Part shown: one piece after another, positions 8,734-15,905 of the stretch
Layout: each line of letters begins with the position of its first letter
Numbering within the stretch: position 1 is the stretch's first letter
The notes under the pieces: generated by a model
The model's database searches: none
What the model was told of the DNA's origin: nothing
What the model saw: only the letters and a program-made list of their open reading frames with translations
Made by a program: the position numbers and the translations under genes
Source of the DNA: an uncultured Eubacteriales bacterium
GTDB lineage: Bacteria; Bacillota; Clostridia; Christensenellales; Aristaeellaceae
Length of the DNA: 32,140 nt
Direction of reading: 5' to 3'
Assembly: GCA_902790495.1 (NCBI GenBank)
Contig: CADASK010000019.1
Location: 1 to 32,140, forward strand

Positions 8734-8862
8734 AAGCCTTCCCCCTCCGGGGGAAGGTGGCCGAGCGCAGCGAGGCCGGATGAGGGGCTGCCGCCAGTCT
8801 CGCACATATACCCTCATCAGTCAGCCTTTCGGCTGACAGCTTCCCCCAGAGGGGGAAGCCTT
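8734..8862. mobile_element. MITE-like inverted-repeat element upstream of argF
   Basis: A 129-bp non-coding element with near-identical inverted ends (AAGCCTTCCCCCTC and GAGGGGGAAGCCTT) and inner inverted arms GATGAGGG (8779-8786) / CCCTCATC (8811-8818). Local hairpins are CCTTCCCCC/GGGGGAAGG (8737-8757), GTCAGCC/GGCTGAC (8820-8837) and CTTCCCCC/GGGGGAAG (8840-8858). It has no ORF. Similar CCCTCATC-GTCAGCC-CTTCCCCC elements are, as I recall, abundant in gut Clostridia genomes; I could not search to confirm this. It ends 34 nt before the argF start codon. Confidence 0.6.
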
Positions 8863-8895
8863 ATCATCCACCCCACCCCCGAAAGGAGCAAGCTT

Positions 8896-9894
8896 ATGTC
8901 CCTGTACAAGCGCAGTTTTCTGACCCTGCTGGATTTCACGCCCGAGGAGATCACCAGCCTCATCGACCTGGCGTCGCGCCTCAAGGCCGAGAAGAAGGCC
9001 GGCACGCCCCACCGCCTGTGCGCGGGCAAAAACGTGGCCCTCATCTTTGAGAAGACGAGCACCCGCACCCGCTGCGCCTTCGAGGTGGCGGCGGCGGACC
9101 TGGGCATGCATCCGGTCTACCTCGACCCCACGGGCTCCCAGATCGGCAAGAAGGAATCCATCGCCGACACCGCCCGGGTGCTGGGCCGCATGTTCGACGG
9201 CATCGAGTACCGCGGCTACGACCAGGAGATCGTGGAGGCCCTGGCGGAGAAGAGCGGCGTGCCCGTGTGGAACGGCCTGACCAACGAGTACCACCCGACC
9301 CAGGTGCTGGCCGACTGCATGACCATCCGCGAGCACTTCGGCCAACTGAAGGGCATCAAGCTGGTCTATCTCGGGGACGCGCGCTACAACATGGGCAACA
9401 GCCTGATGATCGGCTGCGCAAAGCTGGGCATGCACTTCGTGGCCTGCGCCCCGAAGGCCTACTTCCCGGACGGCGCGCTGGTGGAGAAGTGCCGGGCCAT
9501 CGCGGCCGAAACCGGCGCGACGCTGGACTTCATCGAGGATCCGCTGCAGGCCGTGCAGGGCGCGGACGTGCTCTACACGGACGTGTGGGTCTCCATGGGT
9601 GAGCCGGACGCGGTGTGGCAGGAGCGCATCGCCGCCCTGACGCCCTACCGCGTGACCGCCGAGCTGATGGCCGCCGCCGGCAGCACGGCCGTGTTCATGC
9701 ACTGCCTGCCCTCCTTCCACGACCTGAACACCGTCATCGGGAAGGACATCTACGCCCGCTTCGGCATCGACTGCATGGAGGTGACCGACGAGGTCTTCGA
9801 GGGCCCCCAGTCCATCGTCTTCGACGAGGCTGAAAACCGGATGCACACCATCAAGGCCGTGATGGCGGCGACGCTGTGTGAAGGGCTTCTGTAA
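8896..9894 (+). CDS. argF: Ornithine carbamoyltransferase
   Basis: Catabolic or anabolic transcarbamylase that converts ornithine and carbamoyl phosphate to citrulline; 332 residues, normal for the family. STRTR at residues 55-59 binds carbamoyl phosphate, HPTQ-type and DARYNMGNS segments are present, and HCLP at 269-272 carries the catalytic cysteine and the ornithine-site residues. I start it at ATG 8896 after AAAGGAGC. Longer in-frame starts run back through the MITE-like element and are not credible. With argG upstream and carAB downstream, an anabolic role is favoured; no arcA or arcC is seen. The ribosome binding site is only a few bases beyond the MITE-like element, whose hairpins could affect its expression. 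Confidence 0.96.
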   Translation: MSLYKRSFLTLLDFTPEEITSLIDLASRLKAEKKAGTPHRLCAGKNVALIFEKTSTRTRCAFEVAAADLGMHPVYLDPTGSQIGKKESIADTARVLGRMFDGIEYRGYDQEIVEALAEKSGVPVWNGLTNEYHPTQVLADCMTIREHFGQLKGIKLVYLGDARYNMGNSLMIGCAKLGMHFVACAPKAYFPDGALVEKCRAIAAETGATLDFIEDPLQAVQGADVLYTDVWVSMGEPDAVWQERIAALTPYRVTAELMAAAGSTAVFMHCLPSFHDLNTVIGKDIYARFGIDCMEVTDEVFEGPQSIVFDEAENRMHTIKAVMAATLCEGLL

Positions 9895-9921
9895 GTTTTA
9901 CGAAGAATATATCGTAAGTTC

Positions 9922-9950
9922 TTGCGCAGTATCCTTCTTTATGCTATGCT
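9922..9950 (+). promoter_or_regulatory. Putative promoter of the toxin-antitoxin pair
   Basis: TTGCGC (9922-9927), a 17-nt spacer and TATGCT (9945-9950). The -35 is weak and the -10 good. It sits in the locally AT-rich 109-nt gap after argF. Confidence 0.45.
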
Positions 9951-9979
9951 GAACCCAGACGTGCGGGACATCCGTGCGA

Positions 9980-9999
9980 TCACATGTGAGGGGATGTGA
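9980..9999. promoter_or_regulatory. Candidate autorepression operator of the toxin-antitoxin pair
   Basis: Inverted repeat TCACAT (9980-9985) / ATGTGA (9994-9999), with the palindrome CACATGTG inside, between the putative promoter and the antitoxin start. Antitoxin-toxin complexes usually repress their own promoter through such palindromes. Inferred from position only. Confidence 0.35.
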
Positions 10000-10003
10000 C
10001 GAT

Positions 10004-10267
10004 ATGGCCACCATCAAGCCGGTGTCGGACCTGCGCAATTACAACACCGTCCTGGAGAAGGTATCGGTGGGTTCCCCGGTCTATCTGACAGTCAACGGCA
10101 GAGGCCGCTACACCATCCGGGACATCGCTGAGGACGAGGAATTCGAGAAGACCAAGGCGATGCTGCGCCTCATGTGCGAGCTGAACGAAGGCCGGCGCGC
10201 CGGCGAAGAAGAAGGCTATGTCTCGTCTGATGATGTGCGCGCACACATCAGGAGGAAGCGGACATGA
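10004..10267 (+). CDS. Phd/YefM-family antitoxin
   Basis: Small acidic protein, 87 residues, of the Phd/YefM antitoxin type. The N-terminal half (IKPVSDLRNYNTVLEKV, then PVYLTVNGRGRY) matches the family's DNA-binding fold. The charged C-terminal part would wrap the toxin. I start it at ATG 10004 after GAGGGG (9988-9993); the longer ORF from 9974 would begin inside the putative operator. Its last four bases overlap the toxin start (ATGA), so the two are co-translated. The expected role is neutralising the downstream toxin and autorepression. Confidence 0.85.
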   Translation: MATIKPVSDLRNYNTVLEKVSVGSPVYLTVNGRGRYTIRDIAEDEEFEKTKAMLRLMCELNEGRRAGEEEGYVSSDDVRAHIRRKRT

Positions 10268-10596
10268 GCGGCCGGGCTATATATTCCCCCACCGCCATGC
10301 GTGACCTCGACCGTCTCTGGGCGGAGGTCTTCGAGGTTTCCCAAAGCTATGAAATCGCGGAGAAGTACGTTTTCGGGCTGATGGACCGGGTGGAGGCAAA
10401 GGCTGAGTTTCCAAGATCCGGGTCGCCGCTGTACTATGAGAACGGCTTCACGGGCTACTACTTTGTCGTATACAAGTCCTACCTGGCGTTCTACCGGGTC
10501 GAGGATCATGGCATTCTGATCGATCGCGTCCTCATGGCAAAAAGCGATGATCTGCGGAAGCTTCACCTTGGACCGTCCGAAACACAAAGCGAATAA
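10264..10596 (+). CDS. RelE/ParE-family toxin
   Basis: Compact 110-residue protein with the RelE/ParE layout: an N-terminal strand (IYSPTAMRDL), two helices, and a C-terminal sheet with YYFVVYKSYLAFYRVED and LIDRVLMAKSD. Members either cut mRNA in the ribosome (RelE) or poison gyrase (ParE); which applies here cannot be told from sequence. It overlaps the antitoxin by 4 nt and stops 27 nt before carA, with no terminator seen between. Transcription from the toxin-antitoxin promoter may therefore reach carAB. Confidence 0.85.
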   Translation: MSGRAIYSPTAMRDLDRLWAEVFEVSQSYEIAEKYVFGLMDRVEAKAEFPRSGSPLYYENGFTGYYFVVYKSYLAFYRVEDHGILIDRVLMAKSDDLRKLHLGPSETQSE

Positions 10597-10623
10597 AGAA
10601 TAACCATCTGGAGAAAAAACGCT

Positions 10624-11688
10624 ATGGCTTATCTGGTCCTATCCAACGGCATGACCTTCGAGGGGCGGCGCATCGGCGCGCCCGGCTCCGCCATCGGCGA
10701 GCTGGTCTTCACCACCGGCATGGTGGGCTACCTCGAAACCCTGACCGATCCCTCCTACGCGGGGCAGATCGTGCTGCAGACCTTTCCGCTCATCGGCAAC
10801 TACGGGGTGATCCCGGAGGACTTTGAGGGCAAGCCCGCCCTGCGGGGCTACGTCGTGCGCGAGCTGTGCGGCGAGCCCAGCAACTTCCGCAGCGAGGGCG
10901 CGCTGGACGGCTGGCTCAAATCGCGCGGCATCCCCGGCATCGCGGGCATCGACACCCGCGAGGTGACCCGCGTCATCCGCGAGGAGGGCGTGATGAACGC
11001 CGTGATCTGCGACGAGCTTCCCGCCGACCTGGCGCCGGTGAAGGCCTACACCGTGCGCGGCGCGGTGGCCGAGGTCAGCCGCAAGGCCGCCCAGGTCTAT
11101 CCCGCCGAGGGCGCGCCCGCCTTCCGCGTGACCCTGATCGACTACGGCGCGAAGCAGAACATCATCCGCTCCCTGTGCGCCCGCGGCTGCGAGGTGACCG
11201 CCGTGCCCCACGACACCCCCGCCGAGGCCATCCTTGCCGGACATCCGGACGGCGTGATGCTCTCCAACGGCCCCGGCGACCCCGCGGAAAACACGGCCTG
11301 CATCGCCGAGCTGCGCAAGCTCATCGGCCAGGTGCCCGTGTTCGGCATCTGCCTCGGCCACCAGCTGGCCGCTCTGGCCATGGGCGGCCAGACCATGAAG
11401 CTCAAGTACGGCCACCGCGGCGCGAACCAGCCCGTGAAGGAGACCGCCGGCGCCCGCACCTTCATCACCAGCCAGAACCACGGCTACGCGGTGGTGGCGG
11501 ACAGCCTGAAGGGCATCGGCGTGGAGACCTTCGTCAACGCCAACGACGGCAGCTGCGAGGGCATGACCTACCCGGGCAAGCGCTGCTTCACCGTCCAGTT
11601 TCACCCGGAGGCCTGCGCGGGCCCCCGCGACACCGGTTTTCTCTTCGACCGCTTCATGCGCATGATGGGAGGTGAGGAGCTTGCCTAA
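10624..11688 (+). CDS. carA: Carbamoyl-phosphate synthase small (glutaminase) subunit
   Basis: Class I glutamine amidotransferase that releases ammonia from glutamine and channels it to CarB; 354 residues, normal length. The N-terminal CarA domain (LVLSNGMTFEG, GYLETLTDPSYAGQI) is followed by the amidotransferase domain. Nucleophile Cys243 lies in FGICLGHQ, and His327 and Glu329 in FHPEA complete the triad. TGGAG stands about 10 nt upstream. The stop codon overlaps the carB start by 8 nt. Product supplies carbamoyl phosphate to both arginine (ArgF here) and pyrimidine synthesis; no pyr genes are seen, so an arginine-linked copy is plausible. Confidence 0.96.
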   Translation: MAYLVLSNGMTFEGRRIGAPGSAIGELVFTTGMVGYLETLTDPSYAGQIVLQTFPLIGNYGVIPEDFEGKPALRGYVVRELCGEPSNFRSEGALDGWLKSRGIPGIAGIDTREVTRVIREEGVMNAVICDELPADLAPVKAYTVRGAVAEVSRKAAQVYPAEGAPAFRVTLIDYGAKQNIIRSLCARGCEVTAVPHDTPAEAILAGHPDGVMLSNGPGDPAENTACIAELRKLIGQVPVFGICLGHQLAALAMGGQTMKLKYGHRGANQPVKETAGARTFITSQNHGYAVVADSLKGIGVETFVNANDGSCEGMTYPGKRCFTVQFHPEACAGPRDTGFLFDRFMRMMGGEELA

Positions 11689-14600
11689 GGATTCATCCAT
11701 CCGGAAGGTGCTGGTCATCGGCTCCGGCCCCATCGTCATCGGCCAGGCCGCCGAGTTCGACTACGCCGGCGCCCAGGCCTGCCGCGTGCTGCGGGACGAG
11801 GGCATCAACGTCGTCCTGGTCAACTCCAACCCCGCCACCATCATGACCGACAAGCACCTGGCGGACGAGATCTACCTGGAGCCCCTCAACGCGGAGACCG
11901 TGCGCCGCATCATCGAGAAGGAGCGGCCCGACGGCCTGCTGGCGGGATTGGGCGGACAGACCGCCCTGACCATCGCCATGCAGCTGAGCCGGGACGGCAC
12001 CCTCGCCCGCTACGGCGTGCGGCTGCTGGGCTCGGATATCGGCGCGATCGAGAAGGCCGAGGACCGCGAGCAGTTCCGCGACACCATGCTGAGGATCGGC
12101 GAGCCCTGCGTGCCCTCCGAGATCGCGGAGACCCTCGAGGACGCCGTGCGCGCGGCCCGGGACATCGGCTACCCGGTCATCGTGCGCCCGGCCTACACCC
12201 TCGGCGGCTCCGGCGGCGGCATCGCCCAGGACGAGCAGGAATTCAGAACCATCGCCGCGGGCGGCCTGGACGCCTCGCCCATCCACCAGATCCTGGTGGA
12301 GAAGTGCATCGCGGGCTGGAAGGAGATCGAGTTCGAGACCATGCGGGACAGCGCGGGCAACGTCATCGCGGTCTGCTCCATGGAAAACGTCGATCCCGTG
12401 GGCGTCCACACCGGCGACTCGGTGGTGGTGGCCCCGGCCCTGACCCTCTCGGACAAGGAATACCAGATGCTGCGCTCGGCCTCCCTGCGGATGATCGAGG
12501 CCATCGGCATCGTGGGCGGCTGCAACTGCCAGTTCGCCCTCAACCCCGATTCGTTTGAATACGCGGTGATCGAGGTCAACCCCCGCGTGTCCCGCTCCTC
12601 GGCCCTGGCCTCCAAGGCCACCGGCTACCCCATCGCGAAGATCACCACCCGCATCGCCCTGGGCTACACCCTGGACGAGATCCCCAACGACATCACCGGC
12701 AAGACCTGCGCCTGCTTCGAGCCGACGCTGGACTACGTGGTGGTGAAGTTCCCCAAGTGGCCCTTCGACAAGTTCGCCGGCTCCTCCCGCCGCCTGGGCA
12801 CCCAGATGAAGGCCACCGGCGAGGTGATGGCCATCGGCCAGAGCTTCGAGGCCGCGCTGATGAAGGCCGTGCGCGGGGCGGAGATCTCCCTGGAGACCCT
12901 GAACGCCGCGCCTCTGAGCGACGCTCCCGTGGAGGAGCGCCTGCGCGAGCAGAACGACCGGCGGCTCTTCACCGTGTTCGAGGCCCTGAAGAAGGGCGTC
13001 TCCGTGGACGACATCTTCGATGTCACGAAGATCGACCGGCTCTTCCTGCGCGCCCTGAAGCGCCTGGCGGACTTTGAGCAGAGCCTCGCCGCCGGCCTCA
13101 CGCCCGACAAGCTGCGGGAGGCCCGCCGCCTGGGCTACACGGCCTCCGCCCTGAAGCACCTGACCGGCGAGGACGTGCCGGAGATGGCCTGGAGCTACAA
13201 GATGGTGGACACCTGCGGCGCGGAGTTCGACGCCCAGACGCCCTACTTCTACTCCTGCGCGGACGAGGTCTGCGAGGCGCGGGCCTTCCCGCGCTCCGGC
13301 AAGCCCGTGGTGATGGTGCTGGGCTCCGGCCCGATCCGCATCGGCCAGGGCATCGAGTTCGACTATTCCTCGGTGCACTGCGTGTGGACCCTGCGCCAGC
13401 TGGGCTACGACGTGGTCATCGTCAACAACAACCCGGAGACCGTCTCCACCGACTACGACACCGCCGACCGCCTCTACTTTGAGCCCCTGTGCCCGGAGGA
13501 CGTGATGTCCATCATCCGGGTGGAAAAGCCCATCGGCGTGGTGGTGGCCTTCGGCGGACAGACGGCCATCAAGCTGACCCAGTACCTGGACCGCCACGGC
13601 ATCCCCATCCTGGGCACCTCGGCGGATTCCATCGACGTGGCGGAGGACCGCAGCCGCTTCGACGCCCTGCTGGAGCGCTTCGGCATCCGCCGCCCCAAGG
13701 GCTTCTCCGCCACCAGCGTGGAGGAGGCCCTGCACGCGGCGGCCACCCTCGGCTACCCGGTGCTGCTGCGCCCGTCCTACGTCATCGGCGGCCAGAACAT
13801 GACCATCGTGCGGGACGAGGGGCAGACCGTCGCCTACATGGAGCGCATCCTGGCCGGCGGTATCGAGAACCCGGTGCTGGTGGACAAGTACATGCCCGGC
13901 GTGGAGCTGGAGGTGGACGTCATCTCCGACGGCACCGACGTGCTGATCCCCGGCATCATGGAGCACGTGGAGCGCGCGGGCGTCCACTCGGGCGACTCCA
14001 TCGCGGTCTATCCGCCCTGGAACCTGAACGACCCCTTCCTGCACAAGGTCTGCGACTGCTCCGAGAAGCTGGCCCTCGCCCTGGGCACCCAGGGCCTGGT
14101 CAACATCCAGTACCTGATCTACCAGGACGAGCTGTACGTCATCGAGGTGAACCCCCGCGCCAGCCGCACCGTGCCCTACATCAGCAAGGTGACGGGCGTG
14201 CCGATGGTGGACCTGGCCTCCCAGGTGATGCTGGGCACCCCCCTGCGCGACCTCGGCTACGGCACGGGGCTGTACCGCACGCCGCCCTACGTGGCGGTGA
14301 AGGTGCCGGTCTTCTCCTTTGAGAAGCTGACCGACGCCAACTCCATCCTCGGCCCGGAGATGAAGTCCACCGGCGAGGTGCTGGGCATCGGCAAGACCAT
14401 GGCGGAGGCCCTGTTCAAGGGCCTGAGCGCCGCGGGCTTCAAGGTGCCGCGCAGGCACGCCGGCGCGGGCGTGCTGATCTCCGTGGAGGACAGCGACTAC
14501 CAGGAGATTCTCTCCCTGGCCAAGCGCTTCCACGACCTGGACATCCGCCTCTACGCCACCAGCGGCACCGCGGCCACCATCGCCCAGATGGGCCTGGACG

Positions 14601-15712
14601 TCACCGCCGTGCCCAACCTGACCGAGGACGACACCCTGATCCGCCTGATGGAGGGCGGCGCCTTCTCCTACATCATCTACACCGGCGCGGTGAAGGACGC
14701 CTCCGTGGGCGATTTCACCGTGCTGCACCGCCGCGCCATGCAGCTGGGCATCCCCTGTCTCACCTCCACCGACACCGCCGGGGCCCTGGCCGAGATCATC
14801 GAGAGCGGCTTCACCCTGGACAACACGGAGCTGGTGGACATCTGCGCGATGCGGCCCTGGCGGCAGCGCATCCACTTCGCGAAGATGCAGTCCTGCGGCA
14901 ACGACTACATCTTTGTGGAGAACTTTGACAATCAGATCACCTGCCCGGAGAGCCTGTGCGTGAGCCTGTGCCGCGAGCACTACGGCATCGGCGGCGATGG
15001 CATCGTGCTGATGGAGCACTCCGCGGTGGCCGACGCCCGCATGCGCACCTTCAACCGCGACGGCAGCGAGGGCCGCATGGCCGGCAACAACATCCGCTGC
15101 GTGGCGAAATACCTCTACGACAAGGGCTATGTCCACGCCGGCCACATGAGCCTGGAGACCATGAGCGGCGTGAAGCACCTGAAGCTCTACCTGCGCGACG
15201 GCAAGGTCTCCTCGGTGACGGTGGACATGGGCGAGGTGTCCCTGGATCCCCAGCGCCTGCCTGCCCTGACGGAGGCCGAGCGGCTGGTCGACACCCCGCT
15301 GACCCTGGACGGGGAAGGCGGCGAAACCTACCGCGTGACCTGCGTGGACGTGGGCAACCCCCACTGCGTGGTGTTCATGGACGGCATCGACGGCCTCGAC
15401 CTGGAGGAGCTGGGCCCGCGGTTTGAGTACGCGCCCATGTTCCCGGAGCGCATCAACACCGAGTTTGTGCGCGTGGTGAACCCCACCACCCTGCGCATGC
15501 GCGTGTGGGAGCGCGGCAGCGGCGAGACCATGGCCTGCGGCACGGGCGCGTGCGCGGCGGTGGTGGCGGCCTGCGAGCTGGGGCTGTGCCCGAAGAACAC
15601 GGACATCACGGTGAAGCTGCTGGGCGGCGACCTGACCGTGCGGTATGACGGCCGGCGGGTGATGCTCACCGGCAGCGCGGTGATGGTGTTTGAAGGGGAA
15701 TTTGTGTACTGA
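11681..15712 (+). CDS. carB: Carbamoyl-phosphate synthase large subunit fused to a diaminopimelate-epimerase-like domain
   Basis: Single uninterrupted 1343-residue frame. Residues 1-1062 are a full CarB: two homologous ATP-grasp halves (GSGPIVIGQAAEFDYAG near residue 14 and GSGPIRIGQGIEFDYSS near 548; VNPRVSRSSA and VNPRASRTVP) and a C-terminal MGS-like regulatory domain from about 930. Without a linker, residues 1064-1343 match DapF (HFAKMQSCGNDYIFVEN onward). The fusion joins carbamoyl-phosphate synthesis to a lysine/peptidoglycan-type epimerase domain. I prefer the TTG at 11681, with GGAGG eight bases upstream and the family-typical MPK start, over the GTG at 11672. The DapF part lacks one catalytic cysteine, as described in its own entry. 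CarB function looks intact. Confidence 0.93.
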   Translation: MPKDSSIRKVLVIGSGPIVIGQAAEFDYAGAQACRVLRDEGINVVLVNSNPATIMTDKHLADEIYLEPLNAETVRRIIEKERPDGLLAGLGGQTALTIAMQLSRDGTLARYGVRLLGSDIGAIEKAEDREQFRDTMLRIGEPCVPSEIAETLEDAVRAARDIGYPVIVRPAYTLGGSGGGIAQDEQEFRTIAAGGLDASPIHQILVEKCIAGWKEIEFETMRDSAGNVIAVCSMENVDPVGVHTGDSVVVAPALTLSDKEYQMLRSASLRMIEAIGIVGGCNCQFALNPDSFEYAVIEVNPRVSRSSALASKATGYPIAKITTRIALGYTLDEIPNDITGKTCACFEPTLDYVVVKFPKWPFDKFAGSSRRLGTQMKATGEVMAIGQSFEAALMKAVRGAEISLETLNAAPLSDAPVEERLREQNDRRLFTVFEALKKGVSVDDIFDVTKIDRLFLRALKRLADFEQSLAAGLTPDKLREARRLGYTASALKHLTGEDVPEMAWSYKMVDTCGAEFDAQTPYFYSCADEVCEARAFPRSGKPVVMVLGSGPIRIGQGIEFDYSSVHCVWTLRQLGYDVVIVNNNPETVSTDYDTADRLYFEPLCPEDVMSIIRVEKPIGVVVAFGGQTAIKLTQYLDRHGIPILGTSADSIDVAEDRSRFDALLERFGIRRPKGFSATSVEEALHAAATLGYPVLLRPSYVIGGQNMTIVRDEGQTVAYMERILAGGIENPVLVDKYMPGVELEVDVISDGTDVLIPGIMEHVERAGVHSGDSIAVYPPWNLNDPFLHKVCDCSEKLALALGTQGLVNIQYLIYQDELYVIEVNPRASRTVPYISKVTGVPMVDLASQVMLGTPLRDLGYGTGLYRTPPYVAVKVPVFSFEKLTDANSILGPEMKSTGEVLGIGKTMAEALFKGLSAAGFKVPRRHAGAGVLISVEDSDYQEILSLAKRFHDLDIRLYATSGTAATIAQMGLDVTAVPNLTEDDTLIRLMEGGAFSYIIYTGAVKDASVGDFTVLHRRAMQLGIPCLTSTDTAGALAEIIESGFTLDNTELVDICAMRPWRQRIHFAKMQSCGNDYIFVENFDNQITCPESLCVSLCREHYGIGGDGIVLMEHSAVADARMRTFNRDGSEGRMAGNNIRCVAKYLYDKGYVHAGHMSLETMSGVKHLKLYLRDGKVSSVTVDMGEVSLDPQRLPALTEAERLVDTPLTLDGEGGETYRVTCVDVGNPHCVVFMDGIDGLDLEELGPRFEYAPMFPERINTEFVRVVNPTTLRMRVWERGSGETMACGTGACAAVVAACELGLCPKNTDITVKLLGGDLTVRYDGRRVMLTGSAVMVFEGEFVY
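14870..15709 (+). other. dapF: DapF-like domain of the CarB fusion, one active-site Cys replaced
   Basis: About 280 residues, the normal size of a whole diaminopimelate epimerase, which interconverts LL- and meso-diaminopimelate with two cysteines acting as base and acid. The second cysteine is present (Cys1286, in ACGTGACA). The first motif, normally NxDGSxxxxCGNGxR, reads NRDGSEGRMAGNNIR: the catalytic Cys is Ala1134 and the following Gly is Asn. DGIVL, VDVGNPHCVVF and RVWERGSGET segments are conserved. A two-base racemisation by the usual mechanism is not expected. It may use another residue, act on another substrate, or be a structural or regulatory domain. Codon use and GC resemble the CarB part. 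Confidence 0.88.
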
Positions 15713-15733
15713 TACAGCCTGCAGCGGCAGAGG

Positions 15734-15793
15734 TTCCGCGCCTGCAGGCGCGGGCAGGGGGCTTTGCGATCGCCCTTTGCAAACCTTCGCCCG
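15734..15793 (+). repeat. GCGATCGC double-hairpin repeat, copy 5
   Basis: Third forward copy, 21 nt after the carB-dapF stop, with TTCCGCGCC-TGCA-GGCGCGG and GGGGGCTTTGCGATCGCCC intact. The right arm is altered (CTTTGCAAAC for CCCTGCACCC). As with copies 1 and 4, it lies directly downstream of a stop codon. Confidence 0.75.
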
Positions 15794-15834
15794 TCATGTT
15801 AAGATTTGGCGTTGTTTGCGAAGAGAAAACGCAT

Positions 15835-15862
15835 TTGCTTTTGGGCCGCGGTATGTTATACT
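15835..15862 (+). promoter_or_regulatory. Putative sigma-A promoter of the MATE gene
   Basis: TTGCTT (15835-15840), a 16-nt spacer and TATACT (15857-15862), giving a leader of about 35 nt. Confidence 0.55.
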
Positions 15863-15905
15863 CATAGGGTGAATATCACGCACCCCAAGGCAAAGGAGTT
15901 TTCCC

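Noticed and set aside
11672-11680. GTG start for carB three codons upstream
   Set aside because: The GTG at 11672 overlaps the GGAGG ribosome binding site itself. The TTG at 11681 has proper spacing and gives the MPK start common in CarB.
11693-15364. 1223-codon open frame antisense to carB-dapF
   Set aside because: Very long, but it is the GC-rich shadow of carB, with His/Gly/Val-rich low-complexity translation and no ribosome binding site. The sense strand has conserved domains along its entire length.
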